Positions 35,411 through 42,714 of a stretch of DNA of 64,000 nt are shown here, in pieces. Position 1 is the stretch's first letter. The number at the start of each line of letters is the position of its first letter. The notes under the pieces were generated by a model. The model made no database searches, had not been told where the DNA came from, and saw only the letters and a program-made list of their open reading frames with translations. The position numbers and the translations under genes are program-made. Source of the DNA: Streptomyces sp. NBC_00414 (GTDB lineage Bacteria > Actinomycetota > Actinomycetes > Streptomycetales > Streptomycetaceae); assembly GCF_036038375.1 (NCBI RefSeq), contig NZ_CP107935.1:4650001-4714000 (forward strand), read 5' to 3'.

Positions 35411-35767
35411 GCACAGTTCCCCGCGCCCCCAGCAGCAGACAGCACGCAGGGGGGTGCGTGGTTCGTCGGGTGCGGGTCGGCGGGGGCTGGCCGCGCCGTT
35501 CCCCGCGCCCCTAAAAGCAGGCCAGCACGCGGGGGGCGGGAGCGTGGTTCGTCGGGTGCGGGCCGGCCGGGGCTGGGTGCGCAGTTCCCCGCGCCCCTAA
35601 AAGCGGGCCCGCCTGCCTGCTCCCGGGCCCAAGACGCCCCGCAGCCAACAACCCACCGACACCTCACCCACCCAGGGGCGCGGGGAACTGCGCACCCAGC
35701 CCCCGTCGGCCCGCACCCAACACACCACCCGAGACCCCCACCCACCCAGGGGCGCGGGGAACTGCGC
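35411..35767. repeat. Repeat block D: five copies of the GC-rich intergenic element
   Basis: Three forward copies (about 35411, 35492 and 35581) face two inverted ones (about 35673 and 35748) in the 457-bp gap between convergent genes. The 35543-35663 core is one base different from the block C core. No gene is visible in 35361-35817. Confidence 0.85.
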
Positions 35768-35817
35768 ACCCAGCCACGCACGACCCGCAGCCGACAACCT
35801 GCCGGGCCCCCAACCCC

Positions 35818-36438
35818 CTACCGCCCCTCCTCGGGCAAGTGCCCCCGAGCCTCCTCGTACGTGGCACTCCCAGCCGCATCCCCCGCCCCCGGCCCGTACA
35901 CCAGGTTCAGAACCCCCGTACTGAACGTCTCCGCAGAGATCAGCGTCAGCGGAACCGCCGAGTCCCCCTCCTCGAACAACCGCATCCCCTTGCGCACAGC
36001 GATCGGATGCACCAGCAGATGCAGCTCGTCCAACAGCCCCGCCGCCAGCAACTGCCGTACGACAGACACCGACCCGCTCAGCGCGATGTCCCCGCCCGCC
36101 TGCTCCTTGAGCGCGGTCACGACCTCGATCAGGTCACCCTCCAACTGCTCGGAGTTGCGCCAGCCGAACTCCAGCCGCCGCGTCGACACGACGATCTTGC
36201 GCATGTCACCGAGCTGCTTGGCGAACCCCGCGTCCTCGCCCCCGGCGGCCTCCCGCTCCGGCCACGCCCCGGCGAAGCTGTCATAGGTCTTGCGGCCGAA
36301 CAGCATGGTGTCCGCCGTACCGAAGGTCGCCCCCACGGCCGCGCCCATCTCGTCGTTGAAGTACGGAAAGTGCCACTGGTCGGGCGCCTCGACGACCCCG
36401 TCGAGCGAGATGAACAGTCCGGCGCTGATCTTCCTCAT
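35818..36438 (-). CDS. RibD C-terminal / dihydrofolate reductase-like protein
   Basis: A 206-residue protein of the RibD-C/DHFR-like family. The ATG at 36438 has GGAGG six bases upstream. Signs: RKISAGLFISLDGVVEAPD at the start, TMLFGRKTYDSFAGAWP, MRKIVVSTRRLEF, DIALSGSVSVVRQLL and LHLLVHPIAVRKGMRLFEEG. Stand-alone members are common in actinobacteria and reduce unknown substrates with NADPH. The C-terminal 25 residues are an extra Gly/Glu tail. A five-unit 12-bp tandem repeat lies 25 bp upstream of the start. Confidence 0.9.
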   Translation of the reverse strand: MRKISAGLFISLDGVVEAPDQWHFPYFNDEMGAAVGATFGTADTMLFGRKTYDSFAGAWPEREAAGGEDAGFAKQLGDMRKIVVSTRRLEFGWRNSEQLEGDLIEVVTALKEQAGGDIALSGSVSVVRQLLAAGLLDELHLLVHPIAVRKGMRLFEEGDSAVPLTLISAETFSTGVLNLVYGPGAGDAAGSATYEEARGHLPEEGR

Positions 36439-36462
36439 GATGTTCCTCCAGAGGCCGCCGAG

Positions 36463-36522
36463 GCCGGGAGAGCCAGCCGGCGAACCAGTCGATGACCCAG
36501 TCGGTGAACCGGCCGATGAACC
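36463..36522 (-). repeat. 12-bp tandem repeat upstream of the RibD-C gene
   Basis: Five adjacent 12-bp units (GCCGGGAGAGCC, AGCCGGCGAACC, AGTCGATGACCC, AGTCGGTGAACC, GGCCGATGAACC). The minus strand would read Gly-Ser-rich if translated, but the array lies upstream of the RibD-C ribosome site. Confidence 0.75.
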
Positions 36523-36632
36523 GGTCGCTACTTGGACGGCGAGAACCGGAGAAACTAATCGCTGCCGCCAGGACTGTCGACCGTGGCCGCAGCCACCCGG
36601 ACCTCGGAGAGCCAAGGCGCCCTCTCAGCCGA

Positions 36633-37214
36633 TCACGCCCCGGCCGCGAGCACCAGCGGAGAGCGGGACACGGAACCGAGCGACACCGGGACGAGCGACA
36701 CCGGCGCAGACGACACCGGCGCAGGCGACACCGGCGCGACAGCCGTGACCTCGCCCGCCACCCGACCGCTCCGGTCCTCCGCGAAGACGAACAGCCGCAG
36801 GACCAGGAACCGGCCGGTCCCCGCGAGTCCGGAGGCGCCGAGGTAGACGATCTGCTCGGTGAGCACCCCGGGCGACGTCTGCGCCAGGTGCAGGACGAGC
36901 ACGGCGAGGGAGGTCATCGCGTAGGCGGCCGTGGCGGACCCGGCGGACTGCCAGTGCCGGCGCCATCCGGCCCGCTTCCCGGTCCCGAAGGTGAACAGCG
37001 CGTGCAGCTCGGTGCACAGGACGGTCGACGCGACGGTGATCACCGCGTTCGCCACGGCCCAGGGCAGCGCCCCCGCCAGCAGCGCCACCGCACCACTCGA
37101 AAGAACCCCGACACCGCCGCCGCACACCACGAACCGTACGAAGGAGGCGAACGCCCCGGGCCCGGAAGCGGCCTCGCCCACCGTCTCCGGCTCTGCCGCG
37201 AGCTGCGACTTCAT
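36633..37214 (-). CDS. GtrA-like membrane protein
   Basis: A 193-residue protein with four predicted membrane helices. The first helix starts FASFVRFVVCGGGVGVLSSG, the usual GtrA signature. The others are around 47-70 (LPWAVANAVITVASTVL), 88-110 and 120-140. GtrA-family proteins move lipid-linked sugars or teichoic-acid precursors across the membrane. GGAAGGAAA precedes the ATG. The last 40 residues are an unusual PVS repeat (PVSPAPVSSAPVSLVPVS) coded by a 15-bp tandem array. No glycosyltransferase partner is nearby. Confidence 0.82.
   Translation of the reverse strand: MKSQLAAEPETVGEAASGPGAFASFVRFVVCGGGVGVLSSGAVALLAGALPWAVANAVITVASTVLCTELHALFTFGTGKRAGWRRHWQSAGSATAAYAMTSLAVLVLHLAQTSPGVLTEQIVYLGASGLAGTGRFLVLRLFVFAEDRSGRVAGEVTAVAPVSPAPVSSAPVSLVPVSLGSVSRSPLVLAAGA
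36680..36739 (-). repeat. 15-bp tandem repeat coding the GtrA C-terminal tail
   Basis: Four adjacent 15-bp units based on GCGACACCGGCGCAG code for the PVS-rich C-terminus of the GtrA-like protein, so copy number changes keep the frame. Confidence 0.8.
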
Positions 37215-37575
37215 GGGGGTTTCCTTCCGGGGGTGGGCGAGGGGCTGTCGCGCCCTTCGCGATCAGCCGGCTTCAGTTGAATCCAGCTGAATCCAGTTGC
37301 CCGGGCCGCCTTCAACCGGGTTCAACAATGCCGTCGCCCGGCCGCCCCATCGAGACAGTGCGCACCCGGATCCATGGTGGTGCCAGCACCACCACCGGCC
37401 TGCGCTGCACCCCCGCCCCGCCGCGACAGGCCGTGGCCGTCCCGGAATACGAGGAGGGACGAATCACGCTGAAAGAACTGAAAGAGCCGAAGGAACCAGC
37501 CGAAGAACCAGCCGAGGAACCGAGGAAAGACACCACTGCCCGCACCACTCGCACCCCGCACTCCGGAGGAACCCC
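37215..37575. other. Intergenic region with simple repeats
   Basis: 361 bp between divergent genes. There is no convincing gene. It contains short tandem repeats: TGAATCCAG repeated near 37276-37298 and GAACCAGCCGAA/GAACCAGCCGAG near 37491-37515. The promoters of both flanking genes must lie here. The CCGGAGGA ribosome site of the next gene ends it. Confidence 0.5.
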
Positions 37576-38001
37576 ATGGCCCTGCCCCGTGAAGAGCGCG
37601 AGAAGTTCCTTGCCGAGCCGTACGTCGCCGCGCTGGCCGTCGACGCCGGGGCGGGCCGCGCCCCGCTCATCGTGCCGATCTGGTACCAGTACGAACCCGG
37701 CGGCCTCGTCTGGATCCTGACCGGGCTGAACTCCCGCAAGCACGAACTGATCAGCGCGGCGGGCAGGTTCTCCCTGATGGTGGACCGCCTCGAACCCACC
37801 ATCCGGTACGTGTCCCTCGAAGGGCCGGTCGTCGGGACGGCCCCCGCCACCCGCGAGCAGCTCCACGAGATCTCGGCCCGCTACCTCCCGGCCGACAAGG
37901 TCGACGCGTACGTCGACTTCTCCTGGAAGGAGCACGGCGAGATGGTCGTCATCCGGATGCGCCCCGAACGGTGGCTGTCGTCCGACCTCGGTTCGGTCTG
38001 A
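37576..38001 (+). CDS. Pyridoxamine 5'-phosphate oxidase-fold protein
   Basis: A 141-residue split-beta-barrel protein. The ATG at 37576 follows CCGGAGGA; upstream in-frame sequence is low complexity and not coding. Family signs are MALPREEREKFLAEPYVAAL, VPIWYQYEPGGLVWILTG, HELISAAGRFSLMVDR and VSLEGPVVG. Members of this group bind FMN or F420. No substrate can be named. The next gene, another PNPOx-fold protein, starts 27 bp later on the same strand. Confidence 0.85.
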   Translation: MALPREEREKFLAEPYVAALAVDAGAGRAPLIVPIWYQYEPGGLVWILTGLNSRKHELISAAGRFSLMVDRLEPTIRYVSLEGPVVGTAPATREQLHEISARYLPADKVDAYVDFSWKEHGEMVVIRMRPERWLSSDLGSV

Positions 38002-38028
38002 GGCCGGCCACCGCGTGACAATCGGGGC

Positions 38029-38778
38029 ATGAACGCCGACGCCCCCACCCCGCCCGCGACCCCCTCCGGCCACTCCGGCCCCGCGGAACCCACCGAGCCG
38101 GCCGAACCCGCCGAACCCGCCGAGCCTTCCGAGTTCGTACGGCTGCTGAGGTCTCAGCGGGTCTGGGACACCGAACTGCCGGACTTCGCCCCGGCCTCGG
38201 CCCCCGCCCATCCGCTGCCGCTCTTCGAGCAGTGGTTCGCCGGGGCCGTGGCCGCCGGGCAGTGCGAGCCGCACACGATGTCGCTGGCCACGGCGGACGC
38301 CGAGGGCCTGCCCGACGTGCGGACCGTGATGCTGCACGGCGCCGACGAGGAGGGCTGGCACTTCGCCTCGCACGCGGGCAGCCGGAAGGGCCGGCACCTG
38401 GCCTCCCGCCCGTACGCGGCGCTCGGCTTCTACTGGCCCGCGCAGGGCCGGCAGATCCGGGTGCGCGGGCCGGTGACCGTCGCCCCGTCCGAGGTCGCGC
38501 GGGCCGATCTGCGGGCCCGCTCGACGGGCGCGCTCGCCTCCGCCCTGGTCGGCAGGCAGAGCGAAGTGCTGGGCTCCTACGAGGAGTTGGAGCACGCCTC
38601 GGACGCGGCATGGGACCGCGCCCGCCGCGAACCGGACGCCTCGGCGCCGTCGTGGACGGTGTACGTCCTGGCCCCGGACGAGGTGGAGTTCTTCCAGGGC
38701 GACGCGCGCCGACGGCACGTACGCCTGACCTACCGCCGCGCGGACGGCGAGTGGCGCAAGGAGCTGCTGTGGCCGTAG
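38029..38778 (+). CDS. PdxH-like pyridoxine/pyridoxamine phosphate oxidase
   Basis: A 249-residue PNPOx-family flavoprotein. After a PT/EPA repeat tail (TEPAEPAEPAEPSE, residues 22-35) the domain runs from PLPLFEQWFAGAVAAGQ through PDVRTVMLHGADEEGWHFAS (FMN-binding strand), SRKGRHLASRPYAALGFYW and RQIRVRGPV to the C-terminal dimerisation end RRADGEWRKELLWP, which is characteristic of PdxH-type enzymes. The role is oxidation of pyridoxine or pyridoxamine phosphate to PLP, or a related FMN reaction. The low-complexity N-terminus is unusual. Confidence 0.85.
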   Translation: MNADAPTPPATPSGHSGPAEPTEPAEPAEPAEPSEFVRLLRSQRVWDTELPDFAPASAPAHPLPLFEQWFAGAVAAGQCEPHTMSLATADAEGLPDVRTVMLHGADEEGWHFASHAGSRKGRHLASRPYAALGFYWPAQGRQIRVRGPVTVAPSEVARADLRARSTGALASALVGRQSEVLGSYEELEHASDAAWDRARREPDASAPSWTVYVLAPDEVEFFQGDARRRHVRLTYRRADGEWRKELLWP

Positions 38779-38803
38779 CGGCCACCAGGGGCGTCGCGGG
38801 GCG

Positions 38804-39418
38804 CTACGGCAGTACGGGCTCGATGTCCGTGCCGGGATCCGTGGCCAGTCGGGCGTGCAGATGGACGTCCCGGAAGGTGTCCAGGCGCCCCGACTCGAAC
38901 ATCGCTCCGCGCAGGGTGCCCTCGTACGGGTAGCCGCACCGCTCGGCGATCCGGCAGGAAGCCTCATGTCCGACGGCGTGCCCCAACTCCAGCCGGTGCA
39001 GGCCGAGTTCCTCGAAGGCCCACCGCGAGGCCAGGGCGAGGGCGCGCGTGGCCACCTGACGGCCGCGCGCATCGGGGAGCACCCAGTAGCCGACCCGGGC
39101 GACCCGTACGACATGGTCGATGTCGTTGATCCCGATGTGCCCCAGCGGTACGCCGCCGGTCGCGTCGGTGACACAGAACGAGACGCCCACCCCCTCCTGG
39201 GCGGCCTTGATCCGCGAGGCCAGCGACTCCTGCGCGTCGGCCCGGTCCTCTATCGGTCTGAGCGGTGTGTTCCACCGCTGGAACTCGGGGTCGAGGTAGC
39301 CCCGCAGCCACGCCTGGACGTCCTCCTCGGCGTCCGCGTCCCAGGGGCGGAGCCAGAGCCCGTAACCGTGGATCTCGGGACGCGGGAGGGAGCCGGAGGA
39401 CTCGTACAAGTCGGTCAT
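38804..39418 (-). CDS. GNAT-family N-acetyltransferase (RimJ/RimL type)
   Basis: A 204-residue acetyltransferase; ATG 39418 (MTDLYESSG) is preferred over a non-ATG codon 15 bp upstream. The domain reads LWLRPWDADAEEDVQAWLRG at the start, GHIGINDIDHVVRVARVGYW, then the acetyl-CoA loop DARGRQVATRALALASRWAF and the RimL-like HRLELGHAVGHEASCRIAER ending in CGYPYEGTLRGAM. Such enzymes acetylate amino groups of proteins, antibiotics or small amines. It is convergent with the PdxH-like gene. Confidence 0.9.
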   Translation of the reverse strand: MTDLYESSGSLPRPEIHGYGLWLRPWDADAEEDVQAWLRGYLDPEFQRWNTPLRPIEDRADAQESLASRIKAAQEGVGVSFCVTDATGGVPLGHIGINDIDHVVRVARVGYWVLPDARGRQVATRALALASRWAFEELGLHRLELGHAVGHEASCRIAERCGYPYEGTLRGAMFESGRLDTFRDVHLHARLATDPGTDIEPVLP

Positions 39419-39447
39419 CGAGCCATTCAACAACGGCCCGCGACGGA

Positions 39448-39921
39448 TCAGGACGAGGGGTCGGGCCGGAACACCGGAACCACGACCCCACCCTCCGCGC
39501 CCTCAGCGCCCTCAGCGCTCTCCCCAATCGCCTCCCCCGCCGTGCGGAAGATCGCCTCCAGCGCCATCCCCACCCGAAGATCCCCCTCCGCGCAGTCCAC
39601 GACCTCGGTCATCATCCGCGGCCCCTCTTCGAGGTCGACGACGGCGGCGACGTACGGGGTGCGGGACGCGAAGGGCCGCAGGTCGTTGCGGTGGACGACG
39701 GACCAGGTGTAGAGCGTGGCACGGCCGCTCGCCCGCTCCCAGGTCACGGTCTCGCTCCAGCAGTGCGGGCAGAACTCCCGCGGGTAGTGGTGGGCGCGCC
39801 CGCACGCGCCGCACCGGCGCAGCAGCAGGTGCCCGTCGGCGGCGGCGTCCCAGTAGGGCCGGGTGAAGGTGTCGATCTCCGGTACGTCGAAGCGGGCCGC
39901 CGCGCCGAAGGGGGCCGCCAT
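39448..39921 (-). CDS. DUF35 OB-fold / Zn-ribbon protein
   Basis: A 157-residue DUF35 protein. The zinc ribbon is LLRRCGACGRAHHYPREFCP followed by HCWSE, then the OB-fold (RATLYTWSVVHRN, TPYVAAVVDLEEGPRMMTEV). The C-terminus has an AEGAEGAEGG repeat. The ATG overlaps the DoxX stop by 1 bp (TGATG), so it is the second gene of that operon. Because DUF35 proteins usually partner thiolase-fold proteins, and the same operator family precedes this operon and the thiolase-fold gene at 28.1 kb, those two may form one enzyme (inference). Confidence 0.9.
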   Translation of the reverse strand: MAAPFGAAARFDVPEIDTFTRPYWDAAADGHLLLRRCGACGRAHHYPREFCPHCWSETVTWERASGRATLYTWSVVHRNDLRPFASRTPYVAAVVDLEEGPRMMTEVVDCAEGDLRVGMALEAIFRTAGEAIGESAEGAEGAEGGVVVPVFRPDPSS

Positions 39922-40370
39922 CAGAAGAGTCCCAGCGCGCTGTCCAGGGACCAGGTCTGCCAGGACATGCCGAACAGGGCCACCAGGGAGATCAGGGCCA
40001 TCATCGCGTTCTGCCCCTGCTCGGCCCAGTCGTGGATCATCAGCACGAGGTAGAGAAGGTTGAGCAGCAGTCCGCCGACCAGGGCGATCGGGGTCAGCAG
40101 GCCCACGACGAGGCCGAGGCCGAGGGCGAGTTCGGCGTACACGACGACGTACGCCATCGTGCGCGGCCGGGGCGCGACCACCACCTCGAAGCCGCTGCGC
40201 ACCGTGTTCCACCGGTGCTTCGCGGCGACGTCCGCCGCCCACGCGATCCCGGTCCCCCGCTCGAACCAGCCCTTCTTGTCCTTGTGCCGCCAGCTCTCCA
40301 GCCACCACAGCCCGAGCCCGACACGGAGCACGGCCATCCACTCCGCGCCGGTGAGCCAGATCGCGTCCAT
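39921..40370 (-). CDS. DoxX-family membrane protein
   Basis: A 149-residue membrane protein, start ATG 40370 (MDAIWLTGAEWMAVLRVGLG). There are four predicted helices: 8-25, about 70-90 (MAYVVVYAELALGLGLVVGL), 95-112 and 120-138. DoxX-like proteins are linked to quinone/thiosulfate or redox chemistry and are often beside flavin oxidoreductases. It is the first gene of a two-gene operon with DUF35, under a perfect regulon operator. An electron-transfer role for a dehydrogenase of the pathway is possible. Confidence 0.85.
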   Translation of the reverse strand: MDAIWLTGAEWMAVLRVGLGLWWLESWRHKDKKGWFERGTGIAWAADVAAKHRWNTVRSGFEVVVAPRPRTMAYVVVYAELALGLGLVVGLLTPIALVGGLLLNLLYLVLMIHDWAEQGQNAMMALISLVALFGMSWQTWSLDSALGLF

Positions 40371-40410
40371 GACACCGCACCCCTCCCGCGACCGCAGATC
40401 CACTCTTGAA

Positions 40411-40426
40411 TCTGACGGTACGTCAG
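40411..40426. promoter_or_regulatory. Regulon operator, CTGACG-GTA-CGTCAG
   Basis: A perfect 6-bp dyad with preceding T, 41 bp upstream of the DoxX ATG. On the minus strand it contains TACCGT, usable as a -10. Confidence 0.8.
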
Positions 40427-40618
40427 TCCAGCGCACCGGGCCCAGGTGCGCAAGAGGCCTACGACCGCCCGCGCCGCCTCGGGCGCGCGCCGTACCGCAC
40501 GCACGCATGTGGCCTACGACACAAGCCCCACACACCCCTCCTACAGCCGTGATCAATTCGCAACCGATTCCGGGCTTGACCGAGACCCATCAAGTGACCA
40601 TGTGAATACGCTCGGCAC

Positions 40619-41869
40619 ATGGCCGACTCTCCCGACCCGACATCCCAGGCATCCCCGGCACCCGCACCGACGCCGACGCCGACGCAGCAGGCGGCGTCCG
40701 CGCCGCAGCAGGACCGACCCGTGTACGTCATCGGGGGCGGGCCGGGCGGCCTCGCGGCCGCGCACGCGCTGCGCGCCCAGGGCGTACGGGCCGTCGTGCT
40801 GGAGAAGTCCGACCGGGTCGGCGCCTCCTGGCGGCGGCACTACGACCGGCTGCGGCTGCACACCACGCGGCGGCTCTCCGGACTGCCGGGCCTGCCGATG
40901 CCGCGCTCGTTCGGGCGGTGGGTGTCACGTGACAACGTGGTGCGCTATCTGGAGAAGTACGCCGAGCACCACGAGCTGGAGATCGTCACGGGCGTCGAGG
41001 TCTCGCGCGTGGAGCCCTCCGCCGACGGCACCGGCTGGCTGCTGCACGCCACCGGCGGGCGTGAGCTGACCGGCAGCGCGGTGGTCGTGGCCACCGGCTA
41101 CAACCACACGCCGTACGTGCCCGAGTGGCCGGGCCGTGACGGGTACACGGGCGAGTTCCTGCACGCCGGCGAGTACCGCAACCCCGCCCCCTACGCCGGA
41201 CAGGACGTCCTCGTGGTCGGCGTGGGCAACACCGGCGCCGAGATCGCCGTGGACCTCGTCGAGGGCGGCGCGGCGCGCGTACGCCTCGCCGTGCGGACCG
41301 CGCCGCACATCGTGCGCCGGTCGACGGCCGGCTGGGCGGCCCAGTACACCGGGATCCTCTGCAGACGGCTGCCGGTCGCGCTGGTGGACCGGCTGGCCGG
41401 GCCGATGGCCAGGCTCAGCGTCCCGGACCTCTCCTCGAAGGGGCTGCCGCGGCCCGACACCGGGCTGTACTCGCGGGTCAACCAGGGGTCCATCCCCGTG
41501 CAGGACGTCGGCCTGATCGACGCCGTCCGCAAGGGCCGGGTCGAGGTCGTGGCCGCGGTCGAGGGCTTCGAGGACGGCAAGGTCGTCCTCGCGAACGGCG
41601 ACCGCGTCGGCCCGGACGCCGTGATCGCCGCGACCGGCTACCGGCGCGCCCTGGAGAACGTCGTGGGCCACCTCGACGTTCTCGACGGACGCGGTCGCCC
41701 GGTCGTCCACGGCGCCCGCACACCGAAGAACGCGCCCGGTCTCTATTTCACCGGCTTCACCAACCCCATCAGCGGGATGTTCCGCGAACTGGCCATCGAC
41801 GCCGAGAAGATAGCGAAGGCGATCGCGCGCGACGCCGGCCGAAGGAATGCGTCCCGCATCGCGAACTGA
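40619..41869 (+). CDS. FAD-dependent monooxygenase (flavin-containing/BVMO-like)
   Basis: A 416-residue flavoprotein. After a disordered Pro/Thr/Ala N-terminus (about 1-35) comes the FAD-binding VYVIGGGPGGLAAAHALRAQ with the terminal Glu in AVVLEKSDRVGASWRRHYDR, then VVVATGYNHTPYVPEWPGRD. The NADPH-binding site VLVVGVGNTGAEIAVDLVEG follows, and AVIAATGYRRAL comes near the end. This layout is typical of class B flavin monooxygenases; the strict Baeyer-Villiger fingerprint (FxGxxxHxxxW) appears only in part (GYTGEFLHAGEY). It is monocistronic and has no regulon operator. Substrate unknown. Confidence 0.9.
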   Translation: MADSPDPTSQASPAPAPTPTPTQQAASAPQQDRPVYVIGGGPGGLAAAHALRAQGVRAVVLEKSDRVGASWRRHYDRLRLHTTRRLSGLPGLPMPRSFGRWVSRDNVVRYLEKYAEHHELEIVTGVEVSRVEPSADGTGWLLHATGGRELTGSAVVVATGYNHTPYVPEWPGRDGYTGEFLHAGEYRNPAPYAGQDVLVVGVGNTGAEIAVDLVEGGAARVRLAVRTAPHIVRRSTAGWAAQYTGILCRRLPVALVDRLAGPMARLSVPDLSSKGLPRPDTGLYSRVNQGSIPVQDVGLIDAVRKGRVEVVAAVEGFEDGKVVLANGDRVGPDAVIAATGYRRALENVVGHLDVLDGRGRPVVHGARTPKNAPGLYFTGFTNPISGMFRELAIDAEKIAKAIARDAGRRNASRIAN

Positions 41870-41943
41870 CAGCCGCACCGACGGTTGCACTCGCAGTCGC
41901 ACTCGGAGTCGCGCCGGCAGTCGCCGGGCGCCGCTCGCCGCGA

Positions 41944-42603
41944 CTACTCGCCCTGGCCGCCCTCGTCGCCGTGGAAGTGCGCGAGCGTGGTGATGACCCG
42001 TTCCTCGATGTCCGGCGGCCAGGGGAACGAGGGGGCGACCGCCCGCTGGTGGGCGAGTCCGTGCAGGCCGAGCCAGAGCGCGACCGTGTCCGCGGGCACG
42101 TCCGTACTGGTGGCACAGCCGGCGGTGACGCAGTCCTGGAGGGCTTCGGCCAGCCGCCGCATGCTCGCCTCGCCGAGCGAGCCGAGGTCCTCCGCCGTAA
42201 CGGAACTCGCGCCCGGATCCGGCATCCAGAACCCGCCGAACATCGTGCGGTAGCGCCCCGGATGGGCCTCGGCGAACCCCAGATACCCCTGGCACAGGGC
42301 CGTGAGCCGCGCGCGGGGCGAGTCGTCGGCCGCGTCCACGGCCGCGCCCAGCCGCTCGTCCAGCTCGGCGAAGGCGTTGCGCACCACGGCCAGCATGATG
42401 GCGGGCTGATCGGGGAAGTGGCGGTAGATCGAGGGGGCGGCGATGCCCACCTTGCGGGCGACGGAGCGCAGGGTGATGGCGCTCTCGTCACCGGTCTCGT
42501 CGAGCAGTTCGACCGCCGCCGCCACGATCTCGTGGCGCAGCCGGTCCCCCTCTCCTCTGCGGTTGCGGACGCGGACGGGTGTCGCTGCTGTGTCGTCTCC
42601 CAT
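41944..42603 (-). CDS. TetR-family regulator, paralog of the divergent TetR
   Basis: A 219-residue TetR protein of the WHG-domain type. The N-terminus RVRNRRGEGDRLRHEIVAAA and the HTH ITLRSVARKVGIAAPSIYRH closely match the divergent TetR at 42.7 kb, as does the C-terminal VALWLGLHGLAHQRAVAP. The two thus arose by duplication and lie head to head. The shared promoter region has CTTAC-type dyads that recur before the MDR gene at 47.2 kb, so one or both regulators probably control that cluster (inference). Confidence 0.92.
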   Translation of the reverse strand: MGDDTAATPVRVRNRRGEGDRLRHEIVAAAVELLDETGDESAITLRSVARKVGIAAPSIYRHFPDQPAIMLAVVRNAFAELDERLGAAVDAADDSPRARLTALCQGYLGFAEAHPGRYRTMFGGFWMPDPGASSVTAEDLGSLGEASMRRLAEALQDCVTAGCATSTDVPADTVALWLGLHGLAHQRAVAPSFPWPPDIEERVITTLAHFHGDEGGQGE

Positions 42604-42611
42604 ACCGTTAC

Positions 42612-42683
42612 CTTACACCTCGAAGCTTAAGACCGTTCGCCTTGCGGTGGACTGGGAGACGACTCTAGGCTTACATTCGTTAG
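42612..42683 (+). promoter_or_regulatory. Promoter with two CTTAC-type dyads between the TetR pair
   Basis: CTTACACCTCGAAG (42612-42625) and CTTACATTCGTTAG (42670-42683) flank a -35 TTGCGG (42642-42647) and -10 TCTAGG (42664-42669) with a 16-bp spacer. The layout is the same as at 47064-47136: one dyad about 16-17 bp before the -35, the other touching the -10. Confidence 0.6.
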
Positions 42684-42714
42684 CTTACCGGCGACCCAGT
42701 GGATCGGAAGCAGC

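Noticed and set aside
29365-35767. Repeat blocks B, C and D as a CRISPR array
   Set aside because: Copies occur in both orientations with irregular spacing and conserved spacers, and no cas genes are near.
37277-37575. Upstream extension of the PNPOx-fold gene at 37576
   Set aside because: The extra codons translate into His/Arg/Pro low-complexity sequence and a strong ribosome site precedes ATG 37576.
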